A stretch of 64,000 bases of DNA from Thermoleophilia bacterium. GTDB lineage: Bacteria; Actinomycetota; Thermoleophilia; RBG-16-64-13. Of the stretch, positions 46,423-56,048 are shown in pieces. Position numbers and translations under genes: made by a program. Location: assembly GCA_027493445.1 (NCBI GenBank), contig JAOSKU010000001.1, positions 2,996,822-3,060,821 on the forward strand. Reading direction: 5' to 3'. Position 1 is the first letter of the stretch, and every line of letters starts with the position of its first letter. Below the pieces are notes generated by a model. It was not told where the DNA came from, made no database searches, and saw nothing but the letters and a program-made list of their open reading frames with translations.

Positions 46423-49400
46423 TTACCTCCCCTCGTCTTCGCCCACGGTCAGCCGGCTCAGCTGCTCGTACAAACGGTAGTGCCGCCTGGAGCGCTGCTC
46501 GGCCTTCCGGAAGAGCACCTTGGCCCGGTCGGGGTCGAGCCTCTCCAGCATGCGAAAGCGCGTCTCGCGTTCCACGAATTCGCGCATGGAGGCCTTGGGA
46601 GCGGCGGAGTCGAGTTGCAGGGGGTTCTCTCCGCGCTCCTCCAGCCGCGGATCGTACCGGTAGAGCAGCCAGCGGCCGGACTCCACGGCCAGCTTCTGCT
46701 GTGCGGCCCCGTAGGCCAGATCGTAGCCGTGGCCAATGCAGTGCGCGTAGCCGATGATGAGCGAGGTGCCCGGATAGGCCTCCGCCTCCTCGAAGGCGCG
46801 CACCGTGTGGGTGTCGCGGGCCCCCCAGGCCACCTGCGCCACGTAGACATTGCCGTAGGTCATGGCCATCAGGCCCAGGTCCTTCTTGTCGGCCGCCTTG
46901 CCGCCCGCGGCGAACTTGGCGATGGCCCCCATGGGGGTCGACTTCGACATCTGCCCGCCGGTGTTCGAATAGACCTCGGTGTCCAGCACCAGGATGTTGA
47001 CGTCGCGGTCCATGAAGAGCACATGGTCGAGCCCCCCGTAGCCGATGTCGTAGGCCCAGCCATCGCCTCCCACGATCCACACGCTCTTCTTCACGAGATG
47101 GTCGGCGAGGCTCTCCAGGCGGCGGGCTTCCGGACGGTCGATCGATCCCAGCTTCGTTCTCAGGGCGGCCACGCGCTCCCGCTGCGTCGCAATGGCGGCG
47201 GCATTCGACTGGTCGGCATTCAGGAGCTGCTCGACGGTATCGGGGCTCACCTCCGGGGCCAGCAGCGACAGCAGCTCCCGGGCCATGTCTGTCTGCTTGT
47301 CTACGGCGAGCCGCATGCCCAACCCGAACTCGGCGTTGTCCTCGAACAGCGAGTTCGACCAGGCGGGTCCCCGGCCGGCCGCGTTGGTCGTGTAGGGCGT
47401 GGTGGGTAGGTTGCCGCCGTAGATCGACGAGCAGCCAGTGGCGTTTGCTATGAGGGCTCGATCCCCGAAGAGCTGGGTCAGCAGCTTGATGTACTGGGTC
47501 TCGCCGCAGCCGGCGCAGGCCCCCGAGAACTCGAAGAGCGGCTGCAGGAGCTGGGAGGTCTTCACGTCGAGCTTGGTTTCGGCCGCGGGGAGCTCCTCCC
47601 GGGAGCTCTCGGGGAGCGACAGGAAGAACTCATAGCTGACCTTCTCCGTCTCGACATGCTCCCGATGGGAGGCCATGTTGATGGCCTTGTGGCTCGGGTT
47701 CGCGCGGTCCTTGCCGGGACAGACCATGACGCACAGGCGGCAGCCCGTGCAGTCCTCCGGCGCCACCTGCACGGTGTAACGCCGCTCCTCGAACTGCCGG
47801 CCACGCCCCTCGACCGACCTGAAGCCGGCGGGGGCAGCCTCCAGCGCCGCGGGATCGTAGAGCTTGGTGCGGATGGTGGCGTGGGGGCAGGCGAAGGCGC
47901 ACTTGCCGCACTGGATGCAGACCGCCGGGTCCCAGATGGGAATCTCCAGGGCGATGTTGCGCTTCTCCCACTTCGTGGTTCCGGTGGGCCAGGTGCCGTC
48001 CACGGGGAGGGCGCTCACGGGCAGCTCGTCGCCGTGCCCCACCATCATCGCGGCCGTGACCTCCTTGACGAAGGCGGGCGCCCGCTCGGCCACGGCCGGC
48101 GGCCGGCCGCGCGTCGCCGTGACCTCCGCGGGAACCTCCACTTGGAAGAGCCCGGCCAGGGTGCCGTCCACCGCCTCGAAGTTGCGCCGCACGATGTCCG
48201 TGCCCTTCCGCCCATAGGTCTTTTCGATGGACCCTTTGATCTGCGCGATGGCCTCCTCCCGAGGGAGCACCCCCGAGATGGCGAAGAAGCAGGTCTGCAT
48301 GATGGTGTTGATGCGGAAGCCCAGCCCGAGCTCACCGGCCACCGCGAAGGCGTCGATCACCCACAGATCGATCTCCTTGTCGTGGATCTGCCGCTGCACC
48401 TCGCGGGGCAGCTCATCCCATACCTCGTCGGGCCCGTAAGGCGTGTTGAGTAAGAAGGTGGCCCCTTGTCCGGCGTAGGCGAGCACGTCGATCTTGTCGA
48501 GAAGGCGGTACTGGTGACAAGCGACGAAGCTCGCCTTCTTGATCAGGTAGCTCGACCGGATGGGCCGGGGTCCGAAGCGCAGGTGGGAGATGGTGACCCC
48601 TCCGGACTTCTTGGAGTCGTACACGAAGTAGCCCTGGGCGTAGTTGCCGGTCTCCTCGCCGATGATTTTGATGGAGTTCTTGTTGGCGCCCACCGTGCCG
48701 TCGGCTCCCAGCCCCACGAAGACGGCCCGCACCACGTCGTCGGGCTCGATGTCCCATTGGGGGTCGTAGTCCACAGAGGTGCCGGCCACGTCGTCGCGGA
48801 TGCCCATGGTGAAGTGATTCTTCGGGGAAGCCTGGGCCAGCTCGTCGAGAACCCCTATGACCATGGCCGGGTCGAGCTCCTTGGAGCCGATGCCGTAGCG
48901 GCCGCCGATCACCGTGATCTCGGAGCGGCGGCCTGTCTGCCGCGCGTCCTGCAAGGCCGCCACCACGTCCAGATAGAGGGGCTCGCCCGGGCTCCCCGGC
49001 TCCTTGGTGCGGTCGAGCACGGCGATGGCCCGGGTGGTCACGGGGAGCGTCTGCAGGACGTGCTCCACCGAGAAGGGCCGGTAGAGACGGACCTTGACCA
49101 CTCCCACCCTCTCGCCTCGAGCAGCTTGGTACTCCACCGTCTCCTCAGTCACGTCGGCCGCCGAGCCCATCACCACGATGACCCGCTCTGCCTCGGGGTG
49201 CCCGGCGTAGTCGAAGAGGCGGTAGCGCCGGCCGGTGAGGGCGGCGAAGCGATCCATCGTGTCCTGCACGATCCCTGGGCAGGCGAGGTAGAAGGGGTTG
49301 ACCGCCTCGCGGCTCTGGAAGTAAGTGTCGGGGTTGGCCGCCGTCCCCCGGATGACGGGACGATCGGGGGTGAGGGCCCGGGCCCGGTGGGCCAGCACGG

Positions 49401-49998
49401 CCTGCTCGTCGAGCATGTGGCGGAGGTCGTCGTCGGACAGCTCCTCCATGGTGCTCACCTCGTGCGAGGTGCGGAAGCCGTCGAAGAAGTGCAGGAAGGG
49501 GATGCGCGAGCGTAGGCCGGCGGCATGGGCTACGCAGGCCAGGTCGTGCACCTCCTGCACCGAGCCGGAGGCCAGCAGGGCGAAGCCGGTCTGCCGGCAG
49601 GCCATCACGTCGGAGTGGTCGCCGAAGATGGAGAGCGCGCTGGTGGCTATCGCCCGGGCGGCCACGTGCATGGTGAAGCCGGTCAGCTCTCCGGCTATCT
49701 TGTACATGGCGGGGAGCATGAGCAGCAGGCCTTGGGAGGCGGTGAAGGTGGTGGAGAGGGCTCCCGCCTGCAACGCCCCGTGGACCGCCCCCGCCGCGCC
49801 GGCCTCAGACTGCATCTCGGCCACCTGAGGAACGGTTCCCCACAGGTTCCGCCTGCCTTTGACCGACCACTCGTCGGCCAGCTCGGCCATGGGCGAAGAA
49901 GGCGTGATGGGGTAGATGGCGATGACCTCGCTGGCGCGGTAGGCAACCGAGGTGGCCGCCTCGTTGCCATCCACGGTCACCCTGTGCCGTGTCTCCAC
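46423..49998 (-). CDS. nifJ: Pyruvate:ferredoxin (flavodoxin) oxidoreductase, single-chain
   Basis: 1,191 residues containing all domains of the homodimeric enzyme that converts pyruvate and CoA to acetyl-CoA, CO2 and reduced ferredoxin. The N-terminal TPP/pyruvate region is YRASEVIAIYPITPSSPMAEL. Two 4Fe-4S motifs follow, CIQCGKCAFACPHA and CTGCRLCVMVCPGKD, then the proximal cluster/TPP domain with CAGCGETQY and GGDGWAYDIGYGGLDH. It starts at GTG 49998 with AAGGAGG five bases upstream. It is a core anaerobic enzyme here. Confidence 0.96.
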   Translation of the reverse strand: METRHRVTVDGNEAATSVAYRASEVIAIYPITPSSPMAELADEWSVKGRRNLWGTVPQVAEMQSEAGAAGAVHGALQAGALSTTFTASQGLLLMLPAMYKIAGELTGFTMHVAARAIATSALSIFGDHSDVMACRQTGFALLASGSVQEVHDLACVAHAAGLRSRIPFLHFFDGFRTSHEVSTMEELSDDDLRHMLDEQAVLAHRARALTPDRPVIRGTAANPDTYFQSREAVNPFYLACPGIVQDTMDRFAALTGRRYRLFDYAGHPEAERVIVVMGSAADVTEETVEYQAARGERVGVVKVRLYRPFSVEHVLQTLPVTTRAIAVLDRTKEPGSPGEPLYLDVVAALQDARQTGRRSEITVIGGRYGIGSKELDPAMVIGVLDELAQASPKNHFTMGIRDDVAGTSVDYDPQWDIEPDDVVRAVFVGLGADGTVGANKNSIKIIGEETGNYAQGYFVYDSKKSGGVTISHLRFGPRPIRSSYLIKKASFVACHQYRLLDKIDVLAYAGQGATFLLNTPYGPDEVWDELPREVQRQIHDKEIDLWVIDAFAVAGELGLGFRINTIMQTCFFAISGVLPREEAIAQIKGSIEKTYGRKGTDIVRRNFEAVDGTLAGLFQVEVPAEVTATRGRPPAVAERAPAFVKEVTAAMMVGHGDELPVSALPVDGTWPTGTTKWEKRNIALEIPIWDPAVCIQCGKCAFACPHATIRTKLYDPAALEAAPAGFRSVEGRGRQFEERRYTVQVAPEDCTGCRLCVMVCPGKDRANPSHKAINMASHREHVETEKVSYEFFLSLPESSREELPAAETKLDVKTSQLLQPLFEFSGACAGCGETQYIKLLTQLFGDRALIANATGCSSIYGGNLPTTPYTTNAAGRGPAWSNSLFEDNAEFGLGMRLAVDKQTDMARELLSLLAPEVSPDTVEQLLNADQSNAAAIATQRERVAALRTKLGSIDRPEARRLESLADHLVKKSVWIVGGDGWAYDIGYGGLDHVLFMDRDVNILVLDTEVYSNTGGQMSKSTPMGAIAKFAAGGKAADKKDLGLMAMTYGNVYVAQVAWGARDTHTVRAFEEAEAYPGTSLIIGYAHCIGHGYDLAYGAAQQKLAVESGRWLLYRYDPRLEERGENPLQLDSAAPKASMREFVERETRFRMLERLDPDRAKVLFRKAEQRSRRHYRLYEQLSRLTVGEDEGR

Positions 49999-50027
49999 GG
50001 GAACCTCCTTGACATGCGCCGGCCGGC

Positions 50028-50197
50028 TTGAGAACTCGCTTCAAAATGAAGCCTTGGCTGCCGCGGCCGCACTCGCCGGCGCGATGCGGCGTCCTCAGTC
50101 GCGCCCGTAGCGCTGCTACGAGCGCTCCCTGCGTCCTTGCCTCGCACTCGCCCATCGCGACCTGACAGCGAAGCGTCATTCTGAAACGAGTTCTGAG
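50028..50197 (+). repeat. Dispersed inverted-repeat element, copy A (full length)
   Basis: 170 bases with imperfect terminal inverted repeats (AGAACTCGCTTCAAAATGA at the left; complement of AGAACTCGTTTCAGAATGA at the right). Inside is a hairpin CGTAGC-GCT-GCTACG and the core GTCCTCAGTCGCGCCCGTAG shared with copy B. No coding capacity. It lies between the PFOR start and the SUOX-type gene end. Confidence 0.8.
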
Positions 50198-50259
50198 ACC
50201 GGTGCTGCTTTTCTCGAACTACCCCCTACCCTGGGTGGACCGCCGGTACTCGGGTCGTG

Positions 50260-51951
50260 TCAGAGCCGGGCCTTGCGGGAGTGGATGCCCGTGGCCCCGT
50301 CGGGAAAGGTGCCGCTCCTCTCGGCGATCTGCAGGTTCCCCTCCTGATCACGGCAGCGCACGCTGAAGGTGTGCTCGCCCGCCTGGTAGGGCCACTCGAA
50401 GCGCCAGATGACCCAGGTCATCTTCGAGAGAGGCGCCCGCAGAGTCGCTTGCTGCCAGTCCCCGTCATCGACCTGCACCTCCACTTGGGAGATGCTCCGT
50501 GCCCCGGCGTGCGCGATGCCTCCTACCGGGACGAACTGCGCGCCGTCCCGCTCGATGATGTCGTCGACCGCGACGATGTCGATCACCGACGTGGCCCGCA
50601 TGATCGCCTCCTGGTTCCAGTTCCGGGCCACCCAGAAGCCGGGTACGAACTCAGCCGTCAGATCGATCTGCGTGATCCACTTGGGCTGCTTCATGCCGTA
50701 GCGGTCGGGGATGTAGATGCGGAGGGGATATCCGTGCTCGCGCGGCAGCGGGGCTCCGTTCCACTGGTAGGTAAGCATGATGCGCGGTTCGGAACGCACC
50801 AGGTCGAGGGGCACGGTCTCGTGGAAGCCGTCGACCGAGGTGACTCGGGCATAGGCTGCCGCTGACTGGACACCGGCGCCCTCGAGCACGTCCCGGAACC
50901 GGGCTCCGGTCCACAAGGTCGTGCCGATGAGCGGTCCGGCCACCGGGTTGGAGATGCAGGAGAGCGTGACGAACTGGTTGGCGGGCTCGTAGTCCGCCAT
51001 GATCTCATCGAGGGTGAGTGTCAGGGGCCGGGCGACCAGGCCCGTGACGGGGAGCCGCCACTCCGCCCCATCGACGTTGGGGGGCAGGGTATTGATGTCG
51101 ATGCGGTAGTGGTCGGCCACGGGGGGATACTCGGGTCGGGTGCCCGGGACCGGTTGCACCGGCGAGTCGGCGTTGGGGAAGGGGATGGGCGGTGCGACCG
51201 GCGGCTCGACGGTGGGCTCTCCGGTCCTCACGACCGCACCCAGACCGGTCCCCACCAGGGTGATCGCGGCGGTGGCCCCGCCCAGCCGGATGAGGAAGCG
51301 TCGGCGGTCGATGAGCACCACCTGTCCGGCGTCGGCCGCAAAGGAAGAAACCGCGGGCAGGGCCCCCTCGGCCTGAGCCGTCTCGCCCTCGCCTGTCAGG
51401 CGGGGTCCGGCGGCGAGCGGCCGCTCCGCGGGCATGCCTGCCCGGAGGGCTGACCAGGAGAGGCTCGACCCCCATCCGAGAAACGCGAACAGGATCCAGA
51501 TGACGGTGACAGCCCGGGGTGCAGTGGCCGACGTGTTCAGGGTGAGGACAATCACCAGGACGACGCTGCCCATCAAGAGTCCCGCGCCCAGTCCGTAGAA
51601 CCATACGCGGACGCGGTCGGCGGAGCGCACAAATGCGAAGAAGACCAGACCAATCAATGCCCCGGTCACGAGAAAACCGGCAACGGCCTGCAGGTGCTCC
51701 GCGGTCTTGGCTGTGTCCTTGATGTTCAGGCCGAGAAGCTCCAGGACGGCCACCATCTGATCGATGCCGAAAATGATCAACCGGCCGGGCAACACCCGCG
51801 TGAGCCAGTCGAATACATCGAAGGGGATGAAGGGCAGGCCGGCCACGCGGTAGCCCAGGAAGAAGAGGGCCGTGAGGGCAGCCGTGAGAGCCAGGCCCAC
51901 CAGAAGCCCTGAGCCCAGCGGCCGACCTGTCGTCTCTCGTGGTGTCACCAT
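50260..51951 (-). CDS. SUOX-family molybdopterin oxidoreductase with N-terminal membrane domain
   Basis: 563 residues from ATG 51951. The first ~200 residues contain about five hydrophobic helices. A further signal-like helix follows (RRRFLIRLGGATAAITLVG), then a sulfite-oxidase-type molybdopterin domain: NVDGAEWRLPVTGLV, the cysteine Mo-ligand in VTLSCISNPVAGPLIG, REHGYPLRIYIPDRYGMKQPKW, and a C-terminal Ig-like dimer domain (SISQVEVQVDDGDWQ). The RRRFLIRLGG motif resembles a Tat signal and would place the active site outside. Substrate unknown; no haem or cytochrome partner is adjacent. Confidence 0.88.
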   Translation of the reverse strand: MVTPRETTGRPLGSGLLVGLALTAALTALFFLGYRVAGLPFIPFDVFDWLTRVLPGRLIIFGIDQMVAVLELLGLNIKDTAKTAEHLQAVAGFLVTGALIGLVFFAFVRSADRVRVWFYGLGAGLLMGSVVLVIVLTLNTSATAPRAVTVIWILFAFLGWGSSLSWSALRAGMPAERPLAAGPRLTGEGETAQAEGALPAVSSFAADAGQVVLIDRRRFLIRLGGATAAITLVGTGLGAVVRTGEPTVEPPVAPPIPFPNADSPVQPVPGTRPEYPPVADHYRIDINTLPPNVDGAEWRLPVTGLVARPLTLTLDEIMADYEPANQFVTLSCISNPVAGPLIGTTLWTGARFRDVLEGAGVQSAAAYARVTSVDGFHETVPLDLVRSEPRIMLTYQWNGAPLPREHGYPLRIYIPDRYGMKQPKWITQIDLTAEFVPGFWVARNWNQEAIMRATSVIDIVAVDDIIERDGAQFVPVGGIAHAGARSISQVEVQVDDGDWQQATLRAPLSKMTWVIWRFEWPYQAGEHTFSVRCRDQEGNLQIAERSGTFPDGATGIHSRKARL

Positions 51952-52114
51952 TCCTGGCACTCCCGGCTTCGCTTTGTTGCCTGGACTCCCGCGCGGGCCG
52001 GCGCCTGGCGTGGCTCGATGTCTACCCGGTCCATCCGCCGGGTATGCGTATCCACGATTTCGCGCACACCCCAGAGGGATGCTCAGTCGGCGCAACGAGA
52101 ATCCGGGAGGAGAC

Positions 52115-52348
52115 ATGCCTGCTCGACGTTGGAGTGAGATGGGCGCCCTGCAGCGCGCCCTCGTGCTGGCCGCCTCGGTGGTGCAGTTCGCGTTGCTCGG
52201 GGCGGCACTGTGGGACCTGCGCCGCCGCGACGGTTCCCAGATCCGGGGGCCGAAACGGCTCTGGTCGGGGATCGTTTTCGTCAACTACGTGGGCCCCATC
52301 GCGTACTTCGCCCTGGGCCGGAAGAGCCCAGAGTTCGTTTCGGAATGA
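52115..52348 (+). CDS. PLDc_N-type small membrane protein
   Basis: 77 residues from ATG 52115 (GGGAGGAG upstream). Two helices (LVLAASVVQFALLGAALWDL; GIVFVNYVGPIAYFALGRKS) form a phospholipase-D-nuclease N-terminal domain, found alone in many small bacterial membrane proteins. Its last residues and stop (TCGGAATGA) lie in repeat copy C. Divergent from the SUOX-type gene. Confidence 0.75.
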   Translation: MPARRWSEMGALQRALVLAASVVQFALLGAALWDLRRRDGSQIRGPKRLWSGIVFVNYVGPIAYFALGRKSPEFVSE

Positions 52349-52405
52349 CGCTTCGTGCCGGCCAGTGCGGCCGCGGCGGCCAGGGCTTCGTTTTGAAGCG
52401 AGCTC
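52335..52405 (-). repeat. Dispersed inverted-repeat element, copy C (internally deleted)
   Basis: Matches the two ends of the reverse complement of copy A: GTTTCGGAATGACGCTTCG at one end, GTGCGGCCGCGGCGGCC and CTTCGTTTTGAAGCGAGC at the other. About 95 central bases are missing. It sits at the junction of two convergent genes and supplies the stop region of the PLDc_N gene. Confidence 0.75.
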
Positions 52406-53122
52406 CTAGTAGCGGGGAGCCTCTCGATCGTCGGTCACCCGTCCGTCGCCGGTGATGGGGATGACCGGACCGAGGAAGCGCGGCCTCGAGTGGAGCACGT
52501 GCAGTTGCACGAGCGCCTTGCAGCGGGCCGCCCACTCGCGGATCGCGAAACGCCACGCGTTTCGGTACACGTGCAGGTCGGCGGGGACACCGGTGGCCTG
52601 GAGGCCGAGGGCGCGGGCGGTGTAGACCGCCCGGTCGAGGTGGAAGGCCTGGGTCACCACCAGAACCTCCCTCACCTGGAAGACATCCCTGGCCCGGTAC
52701 ATCGTGTCGTAGGTGCTGAAGCCCGCATGATCCATGAACACGTCTTCCGCCGGCACGCCTCGGGCCACCACGTAGTCGCGCATGGCGCGCACCTCGTCAT
52801 AGGTCGTGCGGCCGTGATCGCCGGAGAGGAGCAGCTTCTGCACCTGCCCGCTCCGGTAGAGATCGACCCCGGTCTGGAGACGGTCCCGCAGCATGTGGCT
52901 GGGGGAGCCGCCAGGGAGCACGCGCGCGCCCAGGACGATGGCCGCCGTAGCGCCCGGTGCTGCCTCGGGCCCGCCCACACAGTGCCGGCCCCCCTGCCAG
53001 GTCACCAGGACGTTGGCTCCGGTCACGAGGGCGGTCGCGGCTACTGCAAGACCGCCGGCGGTCAGGGCCAGGCGGCGCAGGCGGCCGCGGCCGAGAGTGC
53101 GGGTGGTGTGGGAACGCCTCAT
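52406..53122 (-). CDS. YdcF/SanA family (DUF218) protein
   Basis: 238 residues. An N-terminal membrane anchor (LALTAGGLAVAATALVTGANVLV) precedes the DUF218 core: AAIVLGARVLPGGSPSHMLRDRLQTG, SGDHGRTTYDEVRAMRDYVVARGV, MDHAGFSTYDTMYRARDVF and VVTQAFHLDRAVYTAR. Closest to SanA-type proteins, implicated in envelope barrier function. Its stop adjoins repeat copy C. Confidence 0.9.
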   Translation of the reverse strand: MRRSHTTRTLGRGRLRRLALTAGGLAVAATALVTGANVLVTWQGGRHCVGGPEAAPGATAAIVLGARVLPGGSPSHMLRDRLQTGVDLYRSGQVQKLLLSGDHGRTTYDEVRAMRDYVVARGVPAEDVFMDHAGFSTYDTMYRARDVFQVREVLVVTQAFHLDRAVYTARALGLQATGVPADLHVYRNAWRFAIREWAARCKALVQLHVLHSRPRFLGPVIPITGDGRVTDDREAPRY

Positions 53123-53312
53123 GGGTGTGCCTGCCTGCTCGACTGTTCGATCGTCCGGATTGTAGCCCAGGGCGATCTCCGGCCCCAGGAAACGAGCTCC
53201 AAGCCGGTAGGTTCGGGCGTGGACCTCCTTCGAGCCCGCGGTTGGGTTAAGCTGGACTCCACATGCACCCGAGAGACATCACAGCTTCTTCGTCGCGATC
53301 GCCGGGGCTCCG

Positions 53313-54707
53313 GTGAGCGTCGTGATTGAGGAGCCCACCGCCGAGCCGCTGAGCCTGCGCCGCATTGCTACGACGTGGTGGCCCCTGGCCGCCAGCTGGC
53401 TGCTGATGGGCGTCGAGGGCCCGGCCATCAGTGCCGTCGTGGCCCGGCTGATCGACCCGAAGATCAACCTCGCGGCATATGGCGGCGTGGTCTTCCCCCT
53501 GGCCTTGCTCATCGAATCGCCCGTGGTCATGCTGCTGGCCGCCTCCACGGCTCTGAGCAAAGACCTGCCCTCCTATCGACGGCTGCGCACCTTCATGCAC
53601 GGGCTGAGTGCCCTCCTCACTTTGGCTCACGTCGTGATCGCTTTCACTCCGCTCTCCTACGTGGTGGTACGAGACATCATCGGCGCCCCTCCCGAGGTGG
53701 TCGCCCCGGCCCGTTTGGGGCTCATGATCATGGTTCCCTGGACCTGGGCCATCGCCTACCGGCGCTTCAACCAGGGCGTGCTCATCCGCTACGGTCACTC
53801 GCTGGCTGTGGGCGTCGGTACGCTCGTCCGTCTGAGCGCCGACGGTCTGGTGCTTCTCGTGGGCTACATGTTGGGCTCCGTCCCGGGGATCATCGTGGCG
53901 GTTCTGGCCATCGACGCCGGCGTGCTGAGTGAGGCGATCTACGTACGACTGCGGGTGCGTCCGGTGGTGCGGGAGCGACTAAAGGTGAAAAGCGACGGCC
54001 CGCGGCTGGGTTTCCGGGCGTTTCTGGCCTTCTACCTGCCCCTCTCGCTCACCTCGGTCATCTCCTTGATGACCAGCCCCGTGGGGAGTGCGGCTCTCAG
54101 CCGAATGCCCAGCGCACTGGAGTCCCTGGCCGTGTGGCCGGTGGCCACCGGGGTCAGCTTCCTGTTCCGCAGCTTCGGCTTTGCCTACAACGAGGTGGTG
54201 GTGGCCCTGATCGAGGAGCCAGGGGTGGCTCCCCGCCTGCGTCGTTTCACTCTGCTCATCGCCGTAGCCACCACCCTGGCCCTGACCATTCTCCTGATTC
54301 CGCCGGTGGGGAGCTTCTTGTTCTTGACGGTGTTCGGTCTTCCGCTCAACCTCGCCGACCTGGCCCGCGCCAGCGTCTGGCTGGCCTTGCCCATGCCTGC
54401 CCTGAGCGTGCTGCAGAGCTGGTACCAGGGCATCATCCTGAACAGCCGCCGCACGCGCGTCATCTCGGAGGCGGTTATCCTCAGCCTGGCCGTGATCGTC
54501 GCGCTGCTCGGAACGGGGGTGGTGCATGGCGGTGTCACAGGCCTGTACGTAGGCGTGGGGGCGCTCACCGCCGGCGAGCTGCTCCGCACTTTCTGGCTGT
54601 GGTGGCGCAGCCGCGGGGTGCGGGCCCACCTCTATCTACGGGACGCTCCGCTGGTCACGCCCCCGGCATCCGACGCTCGACCGCCCGGGGCTCAGCCCGT
54701 CGGGTGA
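53313..54707 (+). CDS. Polytopic membrane protein, MATE/MOP-like fold, function unknown
   Basis: 464 residues from GTG 53313 with 10-12 hydrophobic helices. The sequence WWPLAASWLLMGVEGPAISAVVARLIDP opens it and a second-half repeat begins at FRAFLAFYLPLSLTSVISL, giving the two-bundle layout of MOP-type flippases and the ANKH group. No substrate motif is recognised. It overlaps the convergent gene at its 3' end by 16 bases. Confidence 0.7.
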   Translation: MSVVIEEPTAEPLSLRRIATTWWPLAASWLLMGVEGPAISAVVARLIDPKINLAAYGGVVFPLALLIESPVVMLLAASTALSKDLPSYRRLRTFMHGLSALLTLAHVVIAFTPLSYVVVRDIIGAPPEVVAPARLGLMIMVPWTWAIAYRRFNQGVLIRYGHSLAVGVGTLVRLSADGLVLLVGYMLGSVPGIIVAVLAIDAGVLSEAIYVRLRVRPVVRERLKVKSDGPRLGFRAFLAFYLPLSLTSVISLMTSPVGSAALSRMPSALESLAVWPVATGVSFLFRSFGFAYNEVVVALIEEPGVAPRLRRFTLLIAVATTLALTILLIPPVGSFLFLTVFGLPLNLADLARASVWLALPMPALSVLQSWYQGIILNSRRTRVISEAVILSLAVIVALLGTGVVHGGVTGLYVGVGALTAGELLRTFWLWWRSRGVRAHLYLRDAPLVTPPASDARPPGAQPVG

Positions 54708-55000
54708 AGGGTGGTGTAGGCTTCCATGAAGGCCGGAAACCCGCAGGTAGGGATGATGAGAAGCAGCGCCTGGGTGATCTCCTCGGACCCGGTACCTGCC
54801 TCCCGGGCGGCCTGGAGCTGGGTTTCCAGAGCCCTCTGGTGACCGGTGGCGGCGGCGACGGCCACCTTGATCAGCGCGCGAGTCTTGGCGTCCAGCGGCC
54901 CGGAGTTCTCGTGTATCTCTCGGCCCAGAGCCTCGTGACGGGTGTAGACTTCGGGAAAGTCGCTCTTGAAGCGGGTGAAGATCGGGTGGATGTCCTCCAT
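54692..55000 (-). CDS. Carboxymuconolactone decarboxylase/AhpD-like protein
   Basis: 102 residues with AAGGAGGG before ATG 55000. DAKTRALIKVAVAAATGHQRALETQLQAAREAGTGSEEI is the CMD fold's core. The CxxC pair of AhpD peroxidase-type members is absent (ATGHQRAL keeps the histidine only), so it is unlikely to be a thiol peroxidase. Function unknown. Confidence 0.8.
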   Translation of the reverse strand: MEDIHPIFTRFKSDFPEVYTRHEALGREIHENSGPLDAKTRALIKVAVAAATGHQRALETQLQAAREAGTGSEEITQALLLIIPTCGFPAFMEAYTTLHPTG

Positions 55001-55141
55001 GGTGCTCCCTCCTTGGGTTGTGTCGGCCCGGCCCGATTCCTCCCGGCCCGCAGGGGGAATCCTTCCGCTGCCACCGTGCGTGTACCCCGCGTGGGGTGAC
55101 GGTCAAGCCCGCATCTGGAATTCAGCGACCTGGAGGTCGGC

Positions 55142-56017
55142 ATGTCACGCCGCGTCATCGACATCATCGACGCAATCACCACCCGGGAAGGCGGGGGTTT
55201 CCCGGTGCGCCGTCCCTTCCCCACTCAGGATCTGGATCAGGTCGACCCCTTCCTGCTGTTGGACGAGATGGGCCCGGTGGACTGGCCTCCCGGGGAGGCC
55301 GTGGGCGCTCCAGACCATCCGCACAAGGGCTTCGAAACGGTCACGTACCTGCTGGCCGGACGTATGGTGCACCGCGACTCTCAGGGGCGGTCGGGGCGGC
55401 TGGGTCCGGGCGACGCTCAGTGGATGACGGCCGGCGCGGGGGTGGTACACTCCGAGATGCCCGACCCGGAGTACACGCGTGAGGGGGGCCGGATGCACGG
55501 CTTCCAGCTCTGGGTCAACCTACCTCGGCGCGACAAGGGGCTGGTTGCCCGCTACCAGGACATCCCGGCGGGGCGAATCCCCCGGGCCAGCAGCAACGAC
55601 GGGCTGGCGCAGGTACGGGTGCTTGCGGGGGAGGCCATGGGCCGCCGGGCAGCAATCGAGACCCGTACCCCCATTCTCTACCTGCACTACACCATCCAGC
55701 CGGGGGGATCGGTGGTGCAGCCCGTGCCGGTGAACTTCAACCTCTTCGCCTACGTGTTCCGGGGAGAGGCCGCGCTGGGGGAAGAGCGTGCGGCGGAGCG
55801 AGCCCGCGAGGGGCAGCTGGTGCTCTTCGACGCCGGCGGCGACACGCGCCTGGCGGTGGACCGCGGAGCGGCCGGACCCACGGAAGTGCTTCTGATCGGA
55901 GGGGTCCCCCTCAACGAGCCCGTCGCCCGCTACGGGCCCTTCGTCATGAACACCGAGGAAGAGATCTCCCAGGCCTTCCAGGAGTACCGCGCCGGACGCA
56001 TGGGAGCGATCGCGTAG
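55142..56017 (+). CDS. Pirin family protein
   Basis: 291 residues, bicupin. The N-terminal metal-binding cupin has DHPHKGFETVTYLLAGRMVHRDS with SEMPDPEY; the C-terminal cupin begins near FNLFAYVFRGEAALG. Pirins include quercetinases and redox-linked regulators; the role here is open. GGAGG lies about seven bases before ATG 55142. Confidence 0.9.
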   Translation: MSRRVIDIIDAITTREGGGFPVRRPFPTQDLDQVDPFLLLDEMGPVDWPPGEAVGAPDHPHKGFETVTYLLAGRMVHRDSQGRSGRLGPGDAQWMTAGAGVVHSEMPDPEYTREGGRMHGFQLWVNLPRRDKGLVARYQDIPAGRIPRASSNDGLAQVRVLAGEAMGRRAAIETRTPILYLHYTIQPGGSVVQPVPVNFNLFAYVFRGEAALGEERAAERAREGQLVLFDAGGDTRLAVDRGAAGPTEVLLIGGVPLNEPVARYGPFVMNTEEEISQAFQEYRAGRMGAIA

Positions 56018-56048
56018 CCCGGAGCCCGTCAGGCGGTTGCGTGCACGG

